Positions 43,738 to 57,304 of a DNA stretch of 64,000 bases are shown here, piece after piece. The DNA is taken from contig CACRXP010000679.1 of assembly GCA_902702965.1 (NCBI GenBank), forward strand, positions 126,500 through 190,499, given 5' to 3'. Under the pieces are notes generated by a model that saw only the letters and a program-made list of their open reading frames with translations, did no database searches and had not been told where the DNA came from. Positions within the stretch are counted from its first letter, which is position 1. Every line of letters starts with the position of its first letter. This stretch comes from Spirometra erinaceieuropaei. Taxonomy: Eukaryota > Platyhelminthes > Cestoda > Diphyllobothriidea > Diphyllobothriidae. The position numbers and the translations under genes are program-made.

Positions 43738-43752
43738 CGCGCGCGCGCGCGA
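43738..43752. repeat. (GC)n run
   Basis: Seven CG/GC repeats, a possible Z-DNA former. In copy 2 of the duplication the run is broken (GCGCACGCGCGA). Confidence 0.85.
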
Positions 43753-44667
43753 CCGGTGAGCCACGAAGTATAAAGGGCCGAGATGTACGTACATTTGATT
43801 GGCCGAACAGGCGTATGTGGACCGCCGTACTGTAGGGGGCGTATTTACTCTCGTGCCTTGACTGCAACCCTCGCCCTGACATTAACCCCAACCACGTGTC
43901 CGATGCGCAAAAAGCCTTTTTTCACATGCAGAATATGTTTATGAGTTGCTAGCAAGCAGTGGGCGGCAGAAATTGGCATTTCTTTATGCATGGGCCTTTA
44001 TCATGCTGATTAGGGCCGTAGCACAGTTCGCCTGCTGACAACACACGCTCTTCCGTGAGCAGGCATTAGTATAAGTGGGAGATGGTTATTCAGTACAGTC
44101 TTCGTGGACACGAGGATCGATTCTCCCAATCACGCAGGGTGCAAAAAATCACATTCTTATGTGCCCATCTACGAAAACAACTCTTAAATAATACCATAGA
44201 TCATGCTTATTGTCTGATCTGGCGCACATTCCTCGCAGTCATTTTTTCAGCAGGGAGATCGCATTTTTTGGTCGACTTATAAAAGCCCGCCATTTGGGCA
44301 AAAAGTCCTTTTCTGGCAACACAATAAAATACAAAGTCTTGGGGGGGGGGAGTGTCTCAATCCAACAGTACTTAAAGTTACGAAGTAAGAAAACCGTCGT
44401 TAGGGTGGCCGTCTGAGGACACCAAAATCTTCAGACTTCGCAAATCCTCGAGGGAGACCTTGCGACTCTACGGTTTCCATTGTCGTCAGAAAAAATGATA
44501 CCTTTACAAAAAACGCAGGTATTTACGACAAATGCTATGCTGTTGCTTACGGATGCATTCTACATTCAGTCAGTAACCGCCATCTTCTGATATGGCTCTT
44601 CAACGAGCTGAGTATTGGGGTTTCAAGGCAACAGATGAGAATTTTGGTTAAAAATACTGACGTACAG

Positions 44668-44859
44668 TCACCAAGGCGCCTTGAACACCAATCGTAAACC
44701 GTCACGAATCTCAGGGTAAATCGCGTGTTGCTTGGTTTGCGCAGCTAAACATTCCGATAAACACTTCAAGCATGTCATCAAAGTTTTTGCATCAGTCACG
44801 GGACAGGGTACATGTTTATAACGAAGTCTGACAATATAAAAAGTATGTGTTTCGGGCAA
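44668..44859 (-). pseudogene. recurrent coding-like segment, instance 1
   Basis: Minus frame with KTLMTCLKCLSECLAAQTKQ then HAIYPEIRDGLRLVFKAPW. Related peptides occur at 46930-47169, 52259-52477 and 54426-54677, and DNA relatives at 45790-45960, 50150-50340, 53400-53560 and 58540-58720. Always placed next to F3 inner-arm sequence. Not recognised; could be a captured exon or chance. Confidence 0.4.
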
Positions 44860-46929
44860 ACTACGCCTTCAAACATGATAATCGAAGAAGGGGTATCTTT
44901 CGGCTTTAAAAGCGTTTCCGATGATGAGATTTCTAAGGCCGTATAATGTTCATTTAATGAGTATCCTTCAATAATGCTTCTCGTGATGTATGCAACATAA
45001 TCCGCATCTGCTGCGAAATTGTATGAGCCAAATGTGGCTTAGGGGAATGAACGTTTTCCTTACACGGAAAGTATGCAGATCGTAGGCCGAAAACCCTAAG
45101 GCCAAACGCAACGGTATGCTGAGTTCAGTATTATTTTCGATTTGATAAAACTTTCTTAAACCAAAAGATAAAATTTTTAAAATAACCAATTTGCTACAAA
45201 GCGAATGCAGCAAAGGATAATTTTATTTATGTTTCCCATAAAATATATTAAACTCGGTGGACCAAATTGCATCCAACCCAAGCAGTCACATTTTGTCTAC
45301 TACGACCATTGCAGGCCGCCGAAGAGAAGCACATTTAAAAGCCAATATCCTGGCGTTTTTGGAATATCACGGAATTACGCCGCATAATAATTAATACTAC
45401 AACCCAACCTACAGTAGCTATACTGTCTCCTGAAATGCTGACGGAAATTCTGAAATGCGTCTGTAGTTTCTAAAAGATTGCTAAAGTGGGGATGAAACAG
45501 TAAGTATCGCGTAGCCTAATACCTAGACATTCCACTCACTTCGGGATGCCGACTTTCAAACAGGCTCCTTATCGGTCGCCTGAGCAAGCTTAATTTTGAT
45601 GAAAATTACTACATACTATGCATGAACTTTCGGTTCCCTTAAAATTCAATTATATTTTATAAAAAACATGTACAAAAGTTTTCTTAATTTTACTCATTTG
45701 ACAGAAAAATCGCGTCTTCTTCAAATTTTTAAAAGAAAATGTACCCTCCGGTTTCGATTTAAAAAACCCACTGTCCAGACATCAAGGCGTCTGGACCACA
45801 AGTCGTAAACCATTACGAATCTCAAAGAAAATTGGGTGTTGCTTGGCTTGCTAATTTAAGACTATCGATAAACAGTTAAAGCATGCTGTCAAAGTTTTTG
45901 CACTAATCACGGGACAGGGTACATGTTTAAAACGAAGTCTGATAGAGTAAATGTATGTGTTTCGTGCAAATCACGTCTTCAGATAAAATATTTGAAGAAC
46001 GGGTATTGTTCGGCTTAAGGAAGATTCTGATGACGAAATTTTAAGGCCGTGTTATGTTCATTTAAACAGTATCGTTTAATAATACTTCTCATAGTGTTTG
46101 CGACATACTCCACATCCATTGCGAAGTCTTATGATCCGTGTATGACTTAGGCTTAATGGCACAGGAAAATGCATGTTTTCCTTACACGGAAAAAATGCAG
46201 CTAGTAGACTGGAAACCCTAAAGCCAAATGCAACGGCAGTTAGAGGTAAATATTATCTTCGATTTGAAAACACTTTCTTAAACCAAAGGATGCCTTTTTA
46301 CAAGAATAAAACTTCGAAGAAGGTGCAAGTTGTTACCAGGCGAATGCAATAAACGATAATGTTATGTATGTTTTCTATAAAATTTATAAGGTCACCCTAC
46401 TCAAGCGGTCATTTTTTATCTATTACGACTGTTGCGCGCTGCCGAAAAAAACCACATTTAAAAACCAATACTCTGGCGTGTTTGAAATATCACGACTATT
46501 GTGGACACATTTATTGATACAGACCATAAAGCGGACAACGTGGTCAGGATCCATCACAAAATCACGTCCTCTTTATAATAACATATAACAATATATAATT
46601 TTGCTTGCATGAAAAGTATGCAACTGGTAACTTGAGGATCCTGAATGCAAGTGTCGCGCCAAGTCGGGTTTAAACTTGTTCGGGAATTGATAAAAGAATT
46701 TTAAAACCAAAAATACTCCTTTTTCAAGTATTTCATTTGAAGAAGACGTAATAGGCTTCCAAATGGGTAAAAGGAGGAATGCCTTTGTACGTGAAAATTC
46801 GAGTGTATTTTATAGAACACAGAAAAATAACGCCTTCTTCCAATTTTTTCACTTGAAGAAAGAAAATCCTTCGGTTTCCATTAAAAAAATACTGCTGTCC
46901 AGACATCAAGGCGTCTCGACTACCAATCT

Positions 46930-47169
46930 TCAGCCGGCACGAATCTCAGGGTAAATCGAGTGTTGCTTGGCTTGCGTAGTTAAGAATTTCGATAAACATT
47001 TCAAGCATACTGTTAAAATTTTTGCAGCAGTCACGAGACAGTGTACATGTTTAAAACGACGTCTGACAGAGTAAAACGTATGCGCTTCGGGAAAATGAGC
47101 CATAGCGAAGATAACGGTTTCAAGGAAAATTTTATGAGCAGAAGTCCTCGCAGCTGTCACAAGCAGCAA
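46930..47169 (-). pseudogene. recurrent coding-like segment, instance 2 (longest version)
   Basis: 79 codons: AHKIFLETVIFAMAHFPEAH, TFYSVRRRFKHVHCLVTAAK, CLKCLSKFLTTQAKQHSIYP. It extends further upstream than instance 1 and is matched by 54426-54677 in the other duplication copy. A stop follows PEIRAG where instance 1 reads on. Confidence 0.4.
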
Positions 47170-48299
47170 AATGTCGGCGCAACATAGATCTGGGCTTAAA
47201 GCTGGTACCTAAGTCGTCAGTTTGGCAAATTATGCAACATATGTATACTACTGGATACCTACTAGCAACTTATGAATATCATGCGTGTTTCCCCGCGGAA
47301 GCTGATGGAGTTTGGCTTTGATGTGCATATCAACTTTCGGAACGAGCCTATAAAGCTTCGTTCCAAATGATTCACTTCAGACTAGCGCATTCATTTAAAA
47401 AATTCGAAGTTTGAGATATTTGACTAGAACAGGGGAAAATCTGATCACTGTAACGAGACGGTAGTCACCTGACGCTTTGAATTCCTGTTTGAGACATAAT
47501 TCATACACAGAATGTCGGTTACTGCTCCACCCCATGCCACGCCTGGTCAGCGGCCGAGGGTGTTTCCATTTGGCGCGGTAATTGTCTGACAAATCACATC
47601 TGAGAGGTGTTTCGTCGTAAATTCACCGAACTGTGATTGCTCCTTTTCTCCCACATTCCACCCCCCTCCTCCAGGTAAATATAGTGAAACTACTCATACT
47701 GCGCAAGTTGGTGAGATTTGATAGCTTCTTCGTGGGACGATCGAGCAACTCTCGTTTTCAAATCGCCGTTTATTCACAGGATTTCGACATTGTCGAGCTT
47801 CACGTTATGCTTCCTCCCCCCGCCTCATAAAAAAACAGCAACGAAGGCCAAGTTGTAATTTAACCGACAAATCATTTCGATGTTTTGACATGACCGGTCT
47901 TCCGGCGACCTTGAAATCCTGCCACATTCTCCAGGCAGAAAATGCGCGCAAGGTGATTGGTTAATTGAGCTCGATACGCGTTCGATCGTTATTGGAGTTG
48001 GTCGTGTCGAATGAGACATGACTTCCCAGTTGTTGTGTTACCTCTTCACTGCTGATCTGCGCTCGGAGTTATCTCTACATCTTTCTGACACAGTCTGCCC
48101 ACAACTACAAACGTTTCCTCCCCCCTTGGACCTGGACCCATGACTCGAAGCCGACTGGTTGCTTCAGACAAGATGCGACGTGTAAAAACGCATTTCCATT
48201 TTTGTAAAACGAGAAGTTCGCTGTTATGTTTATTCCATAATAATATTGCCTGTAACGATTGGATAAGTTACAAAGGTGGGCAGCTGTTACATTGCGTGA

Positions 48300-49147
48300 C
48301 CGATCTCATGAAATGTTGGCCAAAACTCTGAAATGCGTTTCCGATTAGAAAGGATTACTTAAGTGGGGCCCTTATATTGATTATCATACAGCATAATCCT
48401 ATACCCTTTCGGACTCCGGAGGGTGTGTGCTTTTGAATGCACTTTCTTTTGACCTCCTGCAGAAACCATACTCGTTAGTAAATGACTACTTAGGTAACAA
48501 GCATTTTTCACATTGATTTACGATGGTCTTATAAATTCAACTGAATGCTAAAAAAACATGCACAAAAATATGCTTTCGTTTGCTCATTTGGTAGGGAATC
48601 ACAGTGTCGTCATATTCTTAGCTCGAAGAAAGTGTGTATTTTGGTTTTAAAAAAGTTTCCGAATTCCGGAATAATTTCCAGCCTGATCTGTCATTACATC
48701 AGCCTTTAGCAATTTCAGTTACAAGGTGCAGGCTTTTCGCGTAAGGAAAATCATACATTCCTCTAGGCCTTTAAGAAGATACCACATAGAGTTCATGAAA
48801 TTTTGCAATGGATCCGGACTGTGTTGTACATTTCATGAGGAGCATTAGTAAACGTAAATGTGCGGTCTTGCATGCATGGACGTCTCACGGTCTTAAAAAT
48901 CTCATAATCGGAAACTTTTTTTAACCAAAATATGCACTTCCTTCGGGCTTGGAATACGAAGGCAATGTGACTGCCTGCTAAATGAGCAAACGAAAGCATA
49001 CTTTTTGTGCATGTTCTTCATAAAATATATTTGAATCTATAAAATCATTGAAAATCAATAGGAAAAATGGATGCTACTTAAGTAGCCATTCCTTACCGAG
49101 TATGGTTTCTGCAGGAGGTCAAAAGGAAGTGCATTCAAAAGCCAGCA
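48300..49147. mobile_element. F2 foldback MITE lacking its right end (duplication copy 1)
   Basis: Starts TA|CATTGCGTGACCGATCTC. The right arm stops at CATTCAAAAGCCAGCAC and gives way to unrelated sequence at 49148. The same truncation is present at 55780-56632, so it predates the duplication. Confidence 0.8.
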
Positions 49148-50023
49148 CAAGGACCACTGTCTTACTCGGTAAATGAGTGCTGCTTGTCAACTTATGGTGT
49201 TTATCGCCCTCCCTGCGAATACTTTGCTTTTCTGGCACTCATAATTTTTGTTCCGTAAAAGGACACAATTCTGGGTCATCCAGTTTCTTCTTGCTTCATT
49301 TAGCATAGACTGAATTTCTGGAAAGAAGACTTCGCGCAGTTGTTTTGATGACATTGCCTGGCTTTGGCTGTACAGCCGTCCACGGAATTTCCCCCTCTAT
49401 CTAGAAGGCTCCTGGAGAACCACTCTCACTCTTAGTACACGAGTCCACGAACCGTTCAATGTGCCTTTCACGTGGTCAAAGATCGTTTCGTTTAAGGTAA
49501 AGTACACTCTGGGAACAAGGTCCATAAGACCCAGCATTTAAACTCGTCCATTCCTACCTATTTAGTGTTCCCTGAGAGAAACAAAAACGATGTGAATGTT
49601 GCCCTTGAATGGCCTCAAGGACGGACGTTCAATTTCCGAAGGCAACTGTTGAGGTCTGATTGTATTTATGGGATTAACTAAATGTGAATGTTGGAAAAAA
49701 AGAGTAAGACGACTTCTTTCACGGCTCAGTAATCTCTGAAAAAAGATTTTAACGAATGCATGGCGCAGAATGACTGCATCCGCAGTTTCATATTTTCCCT
49801 GATATAAATTGGTAAGAGAAACCACACTCAGTGATCGATTTCATAAAATGTTGACCGAAATTCTGGAATGTGTGTCTGGATAGCAAGGATAAGTTAACTG
49901 GGGTTTTAATATTGCTTATCTTGTTGCATTATACCGTAGTATTTCAGTCCCGTCAGAATGTTGACATTTAAATGCAGTTCTGTTCGCCGCCTCCAATTAC
50001 CGCACTCGGCGAAAAACGACTAT

Positions 50024-50110
50024 NNNNNNNNNNNNNNNNNNNNNNNNNNNNNNNNNNNNNNNNNNNNNNNNNNNNNNNNNNNNNNNNNNNNNNNNNNNNN
50101 NNNNNNNNNN
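50024..50110. other. assembly gap of 87 N
   Basis: Flanked by CGAAAAACGACTAT and GTTGAGGCGAAAG. In the second duplication copy the same flanks are 993 bases apart (57500-58492). Confidence 1.
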
Positions 50111-52258
50111 GTTGAGGCGAAAGTTAAGTATCTTGGTTAAAAATACTGATGTCCAGACCTCAAGGCGTCTTGACCGCCCATCGCAAACCGTCACGAATCT
50201 CTGGGTATACTGCGTGTTGTTTGGCTTGTTAATTTAAGAATTACGATAAACACTTCAAGCATGCTGTCAAAGTTTTTGCACAAGTCACGGGACAGGGTAC
50301 GTGTTTAAAACGAAGTCTGACAGAATAAAACGTGTTTGCTTCGGGCAAACCACACCTTAGTACATACTACTCGATGAATGGATATCTTTCGGCTTTAAAA
50401 AGTTTCCAATAATGAGATTTTAAGACCATTTAATGTTTATTTAATGAGTATCGTTCAATAGTGCTTCTCATAGTGTATGCGACATTCTCCACATCCGTTG
50501 CGAAATCTTATGATCCGTGTTTGACTTAGGCTTAATGGCACAGGGGAATGCATGTGTTCCTTACACGGAAAATCTGCAGCTAGTAGACTAAACGCCCTTA
50601 AGCCAAATGCAACGGCAGGTAGAGGTTAAATTATCTTCGATTTGAAAAACCTTTCTCAAACCAAAGGAGGCCTTTTTTTACTAGAATAAAACTTCGAAGA
50701 AGGCGCAAGTTGCTACCAGGCGAAGGCAATAAACGATAATGTTTTGTATTTTTTCTATAAAATTTAAAAGGTCACCCCATTCAAGCGGTCATTTTTTGTC
50801 TATTACGACTGTTGCGCGCTGCCCAAAAGAAGCACATTTAAAAACCAATACCCTGGCGTGTTTGAAATATCGCGGAATTACGCTGCATGATAATGAACAC
50901 CACGACCCAACTTACAGTAGGTATGCTGTCCCCTGAACTGTTGACTGAAATTCCGAAATGCGTTTACGGTTCGAAAAGATTGCCTATGAGGGCTTCAGAC
51001 TGAGTTCCAGGGGACGACTAAATGCGCCTGTCACCCAACTTACTCGGTGTTACGCAAGTTCGAGAAGTTAACGGTCCAGTTCCCCCCCCCGCCTCCCTAA
51101 TCCCCTCAAAGTAGGCTCTCACCAACTATCCCACTTCTCGCGGTCTGTTTCCGTCATCGTTCATCATTCACCACTTCAAGTGACTCCCAGCACTTAAAAG
51201 CCTGACTTCTACCGACAGTCTTGACTGCACTCAGTAAAAAAAAGAAATATGGCAATCAAGGAGAAGCAAAAAAGGTCAATCTTTTTTGGATACTCCCTAA
51301 GCAGTTTTGAAAAAAAAACAGCCTTAAGTAATACGAGTGGCTCATAGTTAGAGAAAACGTGGAGGCACTTGAGTCGAAAGCATCGTTAAATACGCGCACG
51401 CGCGACCGGTGAGCCACTTAGTATAAAGGGCCGAAATGTACGTACATTTGATTGGTCGAACAGGCGGATGTGGACCGCCGTACTGTAGGGGGCGTATTTA
51501 CTCTCGTGACCTGACTGCAACCCTCGCCCTGACGTGTCCGATGCGCAAAAAGCCCTTTTTCGCATGCAGCATATGTTTATAAGTTACTAGCAAGCAGTGG
51601 GCGGCAGAAATTGGCATTTCTTTATGCAGTGGCCTTTATCATGCTGATAAGCGCCGTAGCACAGTTTGCCTGCTGACAACACACGCTCTTTCATGAGCAG
51701 GCATTAGTATAAGTGGGAGACGGTTACTCAGTGCAGTCTTCGCGGACACGAGGATCGATTCCGCCAATCACGCAGGGTGTAAAAAATCACATTCTTATGT
51801 GCCCATCCACGAAAACAACTCTTAAATAGTACCGTAGATTATGGTTATTGTCTGATCTGGCGCACATTCCTCGCAGTCATTTTTTCAGCAGGGAGATCGC
51901 ATTTTTCGGTCGATTTATGAAAGCCCGCCATCTGGGCAAAAAGTCCTTTTCTGACAACACAATAAAATACAAAGTCTTGGGAGGAAGTGTCTCAATCCAA
52001 CAATACTTAAAGTTACGAAGTAAGAAAACCGTGGTTAGGGTGGCCGTCTGAGGACGCCAAAATCTTCAGATTTCGCAAATCCTCGAGGGAGACCTTGTGA
52101 CTCTACGGTTTCCACTGTCGCCAGGAAAAATGATACTTTTACAAAAAATCTCGGTTATTTACAGCAAATGGTAGGCTGTTGCTTACGGATGCATTCTACA
52201 TTCAGTCAGTAACCGCCATCTTCTGATATGGCTCTTCAACGAGCTGAGTATTGGGGTT

Positions 52259-52477
52259 TCAAGGCAACAGATGAGAATTTTGGTTAAAAATACTGATGTT
52301 CAGACACCAAGGCGCCTTGACCACCAATCGTAAACCGTCACGAATCTCAGGGTAAATCGCGTGTTGCTTGGCTTGCGCAGTTAAACATTCCGATAAACAC
52401 TTCAAGCATGTCATCAAAGTTTTTTCACCAGTCACGGGACGAAGTCTGACAATATAAAAATTGTGTGCTTCGGGCAA
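52259..52477 (-). pseudogene. recurrent coding-like segment, duplicate of instance 1
   Basis: KTLMTCLKCLSECLTAQAKQ then HAIYPEIRDGLRLVVKAPWC. An in-frame deletion of eight codons has removed the YKHV-PCPV part seen at 44668-44859. The frame stays open. Confidence 0.4.
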
Positions 52478-54425
52478 ACTACGTCTTCAAACATGATACT
52501 CAAAGAAGGGGTATCTTTCGGCTTTAAAAACGTTTCCGATGATGAGATTTCTAAGGCCTTATAATGTTCATTTAATGAGTATCCTTCAATAATGCTTCTC
52601 ATGATATATGCAGCATAGTCCGCATCTGTTGCGAAATCGTATGAGCCCCATGTGGCTTAAGGGAATGTACGTTTTCCTTACACGGAAAGTATGCAGATCG
52701 TAGGCCGAAAACCCTAAAGCCAAACTCAACGGTATGCTGAGTTCAGTATTATTTTCGATTTGATAAAACTTTCTTAAACCAAAAGATAAAATTTTTAAAA
52801 TAACCAATTTGCTACAAAGCGAATGCAGCAAAGGATAATTTCATTTATGTTTCCCATAAAATATATTAAACTCGGTGGACCAAATTGCATCCAACCCAAG
52901 CAGTCACTTTTTGTCTACTACGACCATTGCAGGCCGCCGAAGAGAAGCACATTTAAAAGCCAATATCCTGGCGTTTTTGGAATATCACGGAATTACGCCG
53001 CATAATAATTAATACTACAACCCAACCTACAGTAGCTATACTGTCTCCTGAAATGCTGACGGAAATTCTGAAATGCGTCTGTAGTTCAAAAAGACTGCTT
53101 AAAAGGGGATGAAACAGTAAGTATCGTGTAGCCTAATACCTAGACATTTCACTCACGTCGGGATGCCGACTTTCAAACAGGCTCCTTATCGGCCGCCTGA
53201 GCAAACTTAATTTTGATAAAAATTACTGCATACTTTGCATGAACTTTCGGTTCCCTTAAAATTCAATTATATTTTATAGAAAACATGTACAACAGTTTTC
53301 TTAATTTTACTCATTTGACAGAAAAAAAATCGCGTCTTCTTCAAATTTTTTTAAAGAAAATGTACCCTCCGGTTTCGATTAAAAAAAAACCACTGTCCAG
53401 ACATCAAGGCGTCTGGGTGTTGCTTGGCTTCCTAATTTAAGACTATCGATTAGCAGTTCAAGCATGCTATCAAAGTTTTTGCACCAGTCACGGGACAGGG
53501 TACGTGTTTAAAACGAAGTCTGACAGAATAAAACGTGTTTGTTTCGGGCAAACCACACCTTAGTACATACTACTCGATGAACGGATATCTTTCGGCTTTA
53601 AAAAGTTTCCAATAATGAGATTTTAAGACCGTTTAATGTTTATTTAATGAGTATCGTTCAATAGTGCTTCTCATAGTGTATGCGACATTCTCCACATCCG
53701 TTGCGAAATCTTATGATCCGTGTATGACTTAGGCTTAATGGCACAGGGGAATGCATGTGTTCCTTACACGGAAAATATGCAGCTAGTAGACTGGAAACCC
53801 CAAAGCCAAATGCAACGGCATTTAGAGTTAAATATTATCTTCGATTTGAAAAACCTTTCTTAAACCAAAGGATGCCTTTTTTACAAGAATAAAACTTCGA
53901 AGAAGGCGCAAGTTGCTACCAGGCAAATGCAATAAACGATAACGTTATGTATGTCTTCTATAAAATTTATAAGGTAACCCCATTCAAGCGGTCACTTTTT
54001 GCCTAGCACGACTAATGTGGACACATTTATTGATACAGACCATAAAGCGGACAACGTGGTCAGCAAAATTACATCCTCTTTATAATACCATATAGAAATA
54101 TATAATTTTTCTTGCATGAAAAGTATGCAACCGGTAACTTGAGAACCCTGAATGCAAGTGTCGCGCCAAGTCGGGTTTAAACTTGTTCGGGAATTGATAA
54201 AAGAATTTGAAAACCGAAAAATACTCCTTCTTCAAGTACCTCATTTGAAGAAGACGTAATAGGCTTCCAAGTGGGTAAAAGGAGGAATGCTTTTGTACGT
54301 GAAAATTCGAGTGTATTTTATAGAACACAGAAAAATCACGCCTTCTTCCATATTTTTCACTTGAAGAAAGAAAATCCTTCGGTTTCGATTAAAATTACTG
54401 CTGTCCAGACATCAAGGCGTCTCGA

Positions 54426-54677
54426 CTACCAATCGTAAGCCGGCACGAATCTCGAGGTGAATCGAGTGTTGCTGGCTTGCGTAGTTAAGAATTTCGATAA
54501 ACATTTCAAGCATACTGTTAAAATTTCAGCATCAGTCACGAGACAGTGTACGTGTTTAAAACGACGTCTGACAGAGTAAAACGTATGCGCTTCGGGAAAA
54601 TAAGCCACGGCGAAGACAACGGTTTCAAGGAAAATTTTGCGAGCAGAAGCCCTTGCAGCTGTGTCACACAGCGGCAA
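54426..54677 (-). pseudogene. recurrent coding-like segment, duplicate of instance 2
   Basis: ARKIFLETVVFAVAYFPEAH and RFKHVHCLVTDAEILTVCLK match 46930-47169. A one-base change in the length of the Gln/Lys region shifts the C-terminal end. Confidence 0.4.
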
Positions 54678-55779
54678 AATGTCGGCTTTTAGCTGGTACC
54701 TAAGTCGTCAATTTGGCAAATTATGCAGCATATGTATACTACTGGCTACCTACCAGCAACTTATGAATATCATGGGGGTTTCCCCGCGGAAGCTGATGGA
54801 GTTTGGCTTTGATGTGCATATCAACTTTTGGAATGACCCTATAAAGCTTCGTTCCGAATGATACACTTCAGACTAGCGCATTCATTTAAAAAATTCAAAG
54901 TTTCAGATATTTGACTAGAACAAGGGGAAATCTGATCACTGTAACGAGACGTTAGTCACCTGACGCTCTGAATTCCTGTTTGAGACATAATTCGTACACA
55001 GAATGTCGGTAACTGCTCCACCCCATACCACGCCCGGTCAGCGGCCGCAGGTGTTTCCATTTGGTTCGATAATTGTCTGACAAATCACATCTGAGAGGTG
55101 TTTCGCCGTAAATTCACCGAACTGTGATTGCTCCCTATCTTCCACATTCCCCCCCCCTCCTCCAGGTAAATATAGTGAAATTACTCACACTGCACAAGTT
55201 GGTGAGATTTGATAGCTTCTTCGTGGGACGATCGAGCAACTCCCGTTTTCAAATCGCCGTTTATTCACAGGATTTCGACATTGTCGAGCTTGACGTTATG
55301 CTTCCTCCCCCCGCCTCATAAAAAACCGCAACGAAGGCCAAGTTGTAATTTAACCAACAAATCATTTCGATGTTTTGACATGACCTGTCTTCCGGCGACC
55401 TTGAAATCCTGCCACATTCTCCAGGCAGAAAATGCGCGCAAGGTGATTGGTTAATTGACCTCGATACGCGTTCGATCGTTATTGGAGTTGGTCGTGTCGA
55501 ATGAGACATGACTTCCCAGTTGTTGTGTTACCTCTTCACTGCTGATCTGCGCTCGGAGTTATCTCTACATCTTTCTGACACAGTCTGCCCACAACTACAA
55601 ACGTTTCCTCCTCCCTTAGGCCTGGACCCATGACTCGAAGCCGACTGGTTGCTTCAGACAAGATGCGACGTGTGAAAACGCATTTCCATTTTTGCAAAAC
55701 GAGGAGTTCGCTGTTATGTTTATTCCATAATAATATTGCCTGCAACGATTGGATAAGTAACAAAGGTGGGCAGCTGTTA

Positions 55780-56632
55780 CATTGCGTAACCGATCTCATG
55801 AAATGTTGGCCAAAACTCTGGAATGCGTTTCCGATTAGAAAGGATTACTTAAGTGGGGCCCTTATATTGATTGTCATACAGCATAATCCTATACCCTTTC
55901 GAACTCCGGAGGGTGTGGGCTTTTGAATGCACTTCCTTTTGACCTCCTGCAAAAACCATACTCGTTAGAAAATGACTACCTAGGTAGCAAGCATTTTTCA
56001 CATTGATTTACGATGGTCTTATAAATTCAACTGAATGTTAAAAAAACTGCACAAAAATATGCTTTCGTTTGCTCATTTGGTAGGGAATCATATTGTCTTC
56101 ATATTCTTAGCTCGAAGAAAATGTGTATTTTGGTTTTAAAAAAGTTTCCCTATTCCCGAATAATTTTTAGCTTGATCTGTCATTGCATCAGCGTCTAGTA
56201 ATTTCACTCTGTAAGGTGCATGCTATCCGCGTATGGAGAATCATATATTTCTCTAGGCCTTTAAGAAGATACCGCATAGAGTTCATGAAATTTTGCAATG
56301 GATCCGGACTGTGTTGTACATTTCATGAGGAGCATTAGTAAACGTAAATGTGTGGTCTTGCATGCATGGACGTCTCACGGTCTTAAAAATCTCATAATTA
56401 GAAACTTTTTTAACCAAAATATACACTTTCTTCGGGCTTAGAATACGAAGACAGTGTGACTGCCTGCTAAATGAGCAAACGAAAGCATATTTTTTTGCAT
56501 GTTCTTTATAAAATATATTTGAATTTATAAAATCATTGAAAATCAATAGGAAAAATGCATGCTACTTAAGTAGCCATTCTTTGCAGAATATGGTTTCTGC
56601 AGGAGGTCAAAAGGAAGTGAATTCAAAAGCCA
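55780..56632. mobile_element. F2 foldback MITE lacking its right end (duplication copy 2)
   Basis: Counterpart of 48300-49147, cut at the same place (CCAACACAAGGACC). Confidence 0.8.
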
Positions 56633-57304
56633 ACACAAGGACCACTGTCTTACTCGGTAAATGAGTGCTGCTTGTAAACTTTTGGTGTTTACCGCCCTCC
56701 CTGCGAATACTTTGCTTTTATGGCACTCATAATCTTTGTTCCGTAAAATGACACAATCCTGGGTCATGCAGTTTCTCCTTGCTTCATTTAGCATAGACTA
56801 AATTTCAGGAAGGAAGACTTCGCGCAGTTGTTTTGATGACATTGCCTGGTTTTGTCCGTACAGCCGTCCACGGAATTTCCCCCTCTATCTAGAAGGCTCC
56901 TGGAGAACCGCTCTCACTCTTAGTACACGAGTTCATGAACCGTTCGATGTGCCTTTCACGTGGTCAAAGATCGTTTCGTTGAAGGTAAAGTGCACTCTCG
57001 GAACAAAGTCCATAAGACCCAGCATTTAAACTCGTCCCTTCCTACCTATTTATTGTTCGCTGAAAGAACAAAAACTACGTGAATGTTGTCCTTGAATGAC
57101 CTCAAGGCCGGACGTTCAATTTCCGAAGGCAACTGTTGAGGTCTGATTGCATTTATGGGATTAACTAAATGTAAATGTTGGAAAAAAGAGTAAGACGACT
57201 TCTTTCACGGCTTAGTTATCTCTGAAAAAAGGTTTTAACGAATGCAAGGCGCAGAATGACCGCATCTTATTTCCTGATATATAATTGGTAAGAGAAACCA
57301 CACT

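Larger units (their letters stand above)
43331..50983 (+). repeat. large direct tandem duplication, copy 1
   Basis: Begins CTATGAGGGCTTCAG and ends GGTTCGAAAAGATTGC. Nearly collinear with 50984-59363 at an offset of 7,653 bases at the start, with a few percent difference by eye and several indels. Contains F2 and F3 foldback arms (45410-45720, 48300-49147, 49829 on), unique-looking parts at 43331-44640 and 47200-48290, and an N gap at 50024-50110. Confidence 0.95.

Noticed and set aside
47633..47830. 65-codon frame after a good acceptor-like tract, also at 55124-55321
   Set aside because: Five of the few differences between the two copies change the amino acid, so there is no sign of selection on a protein.
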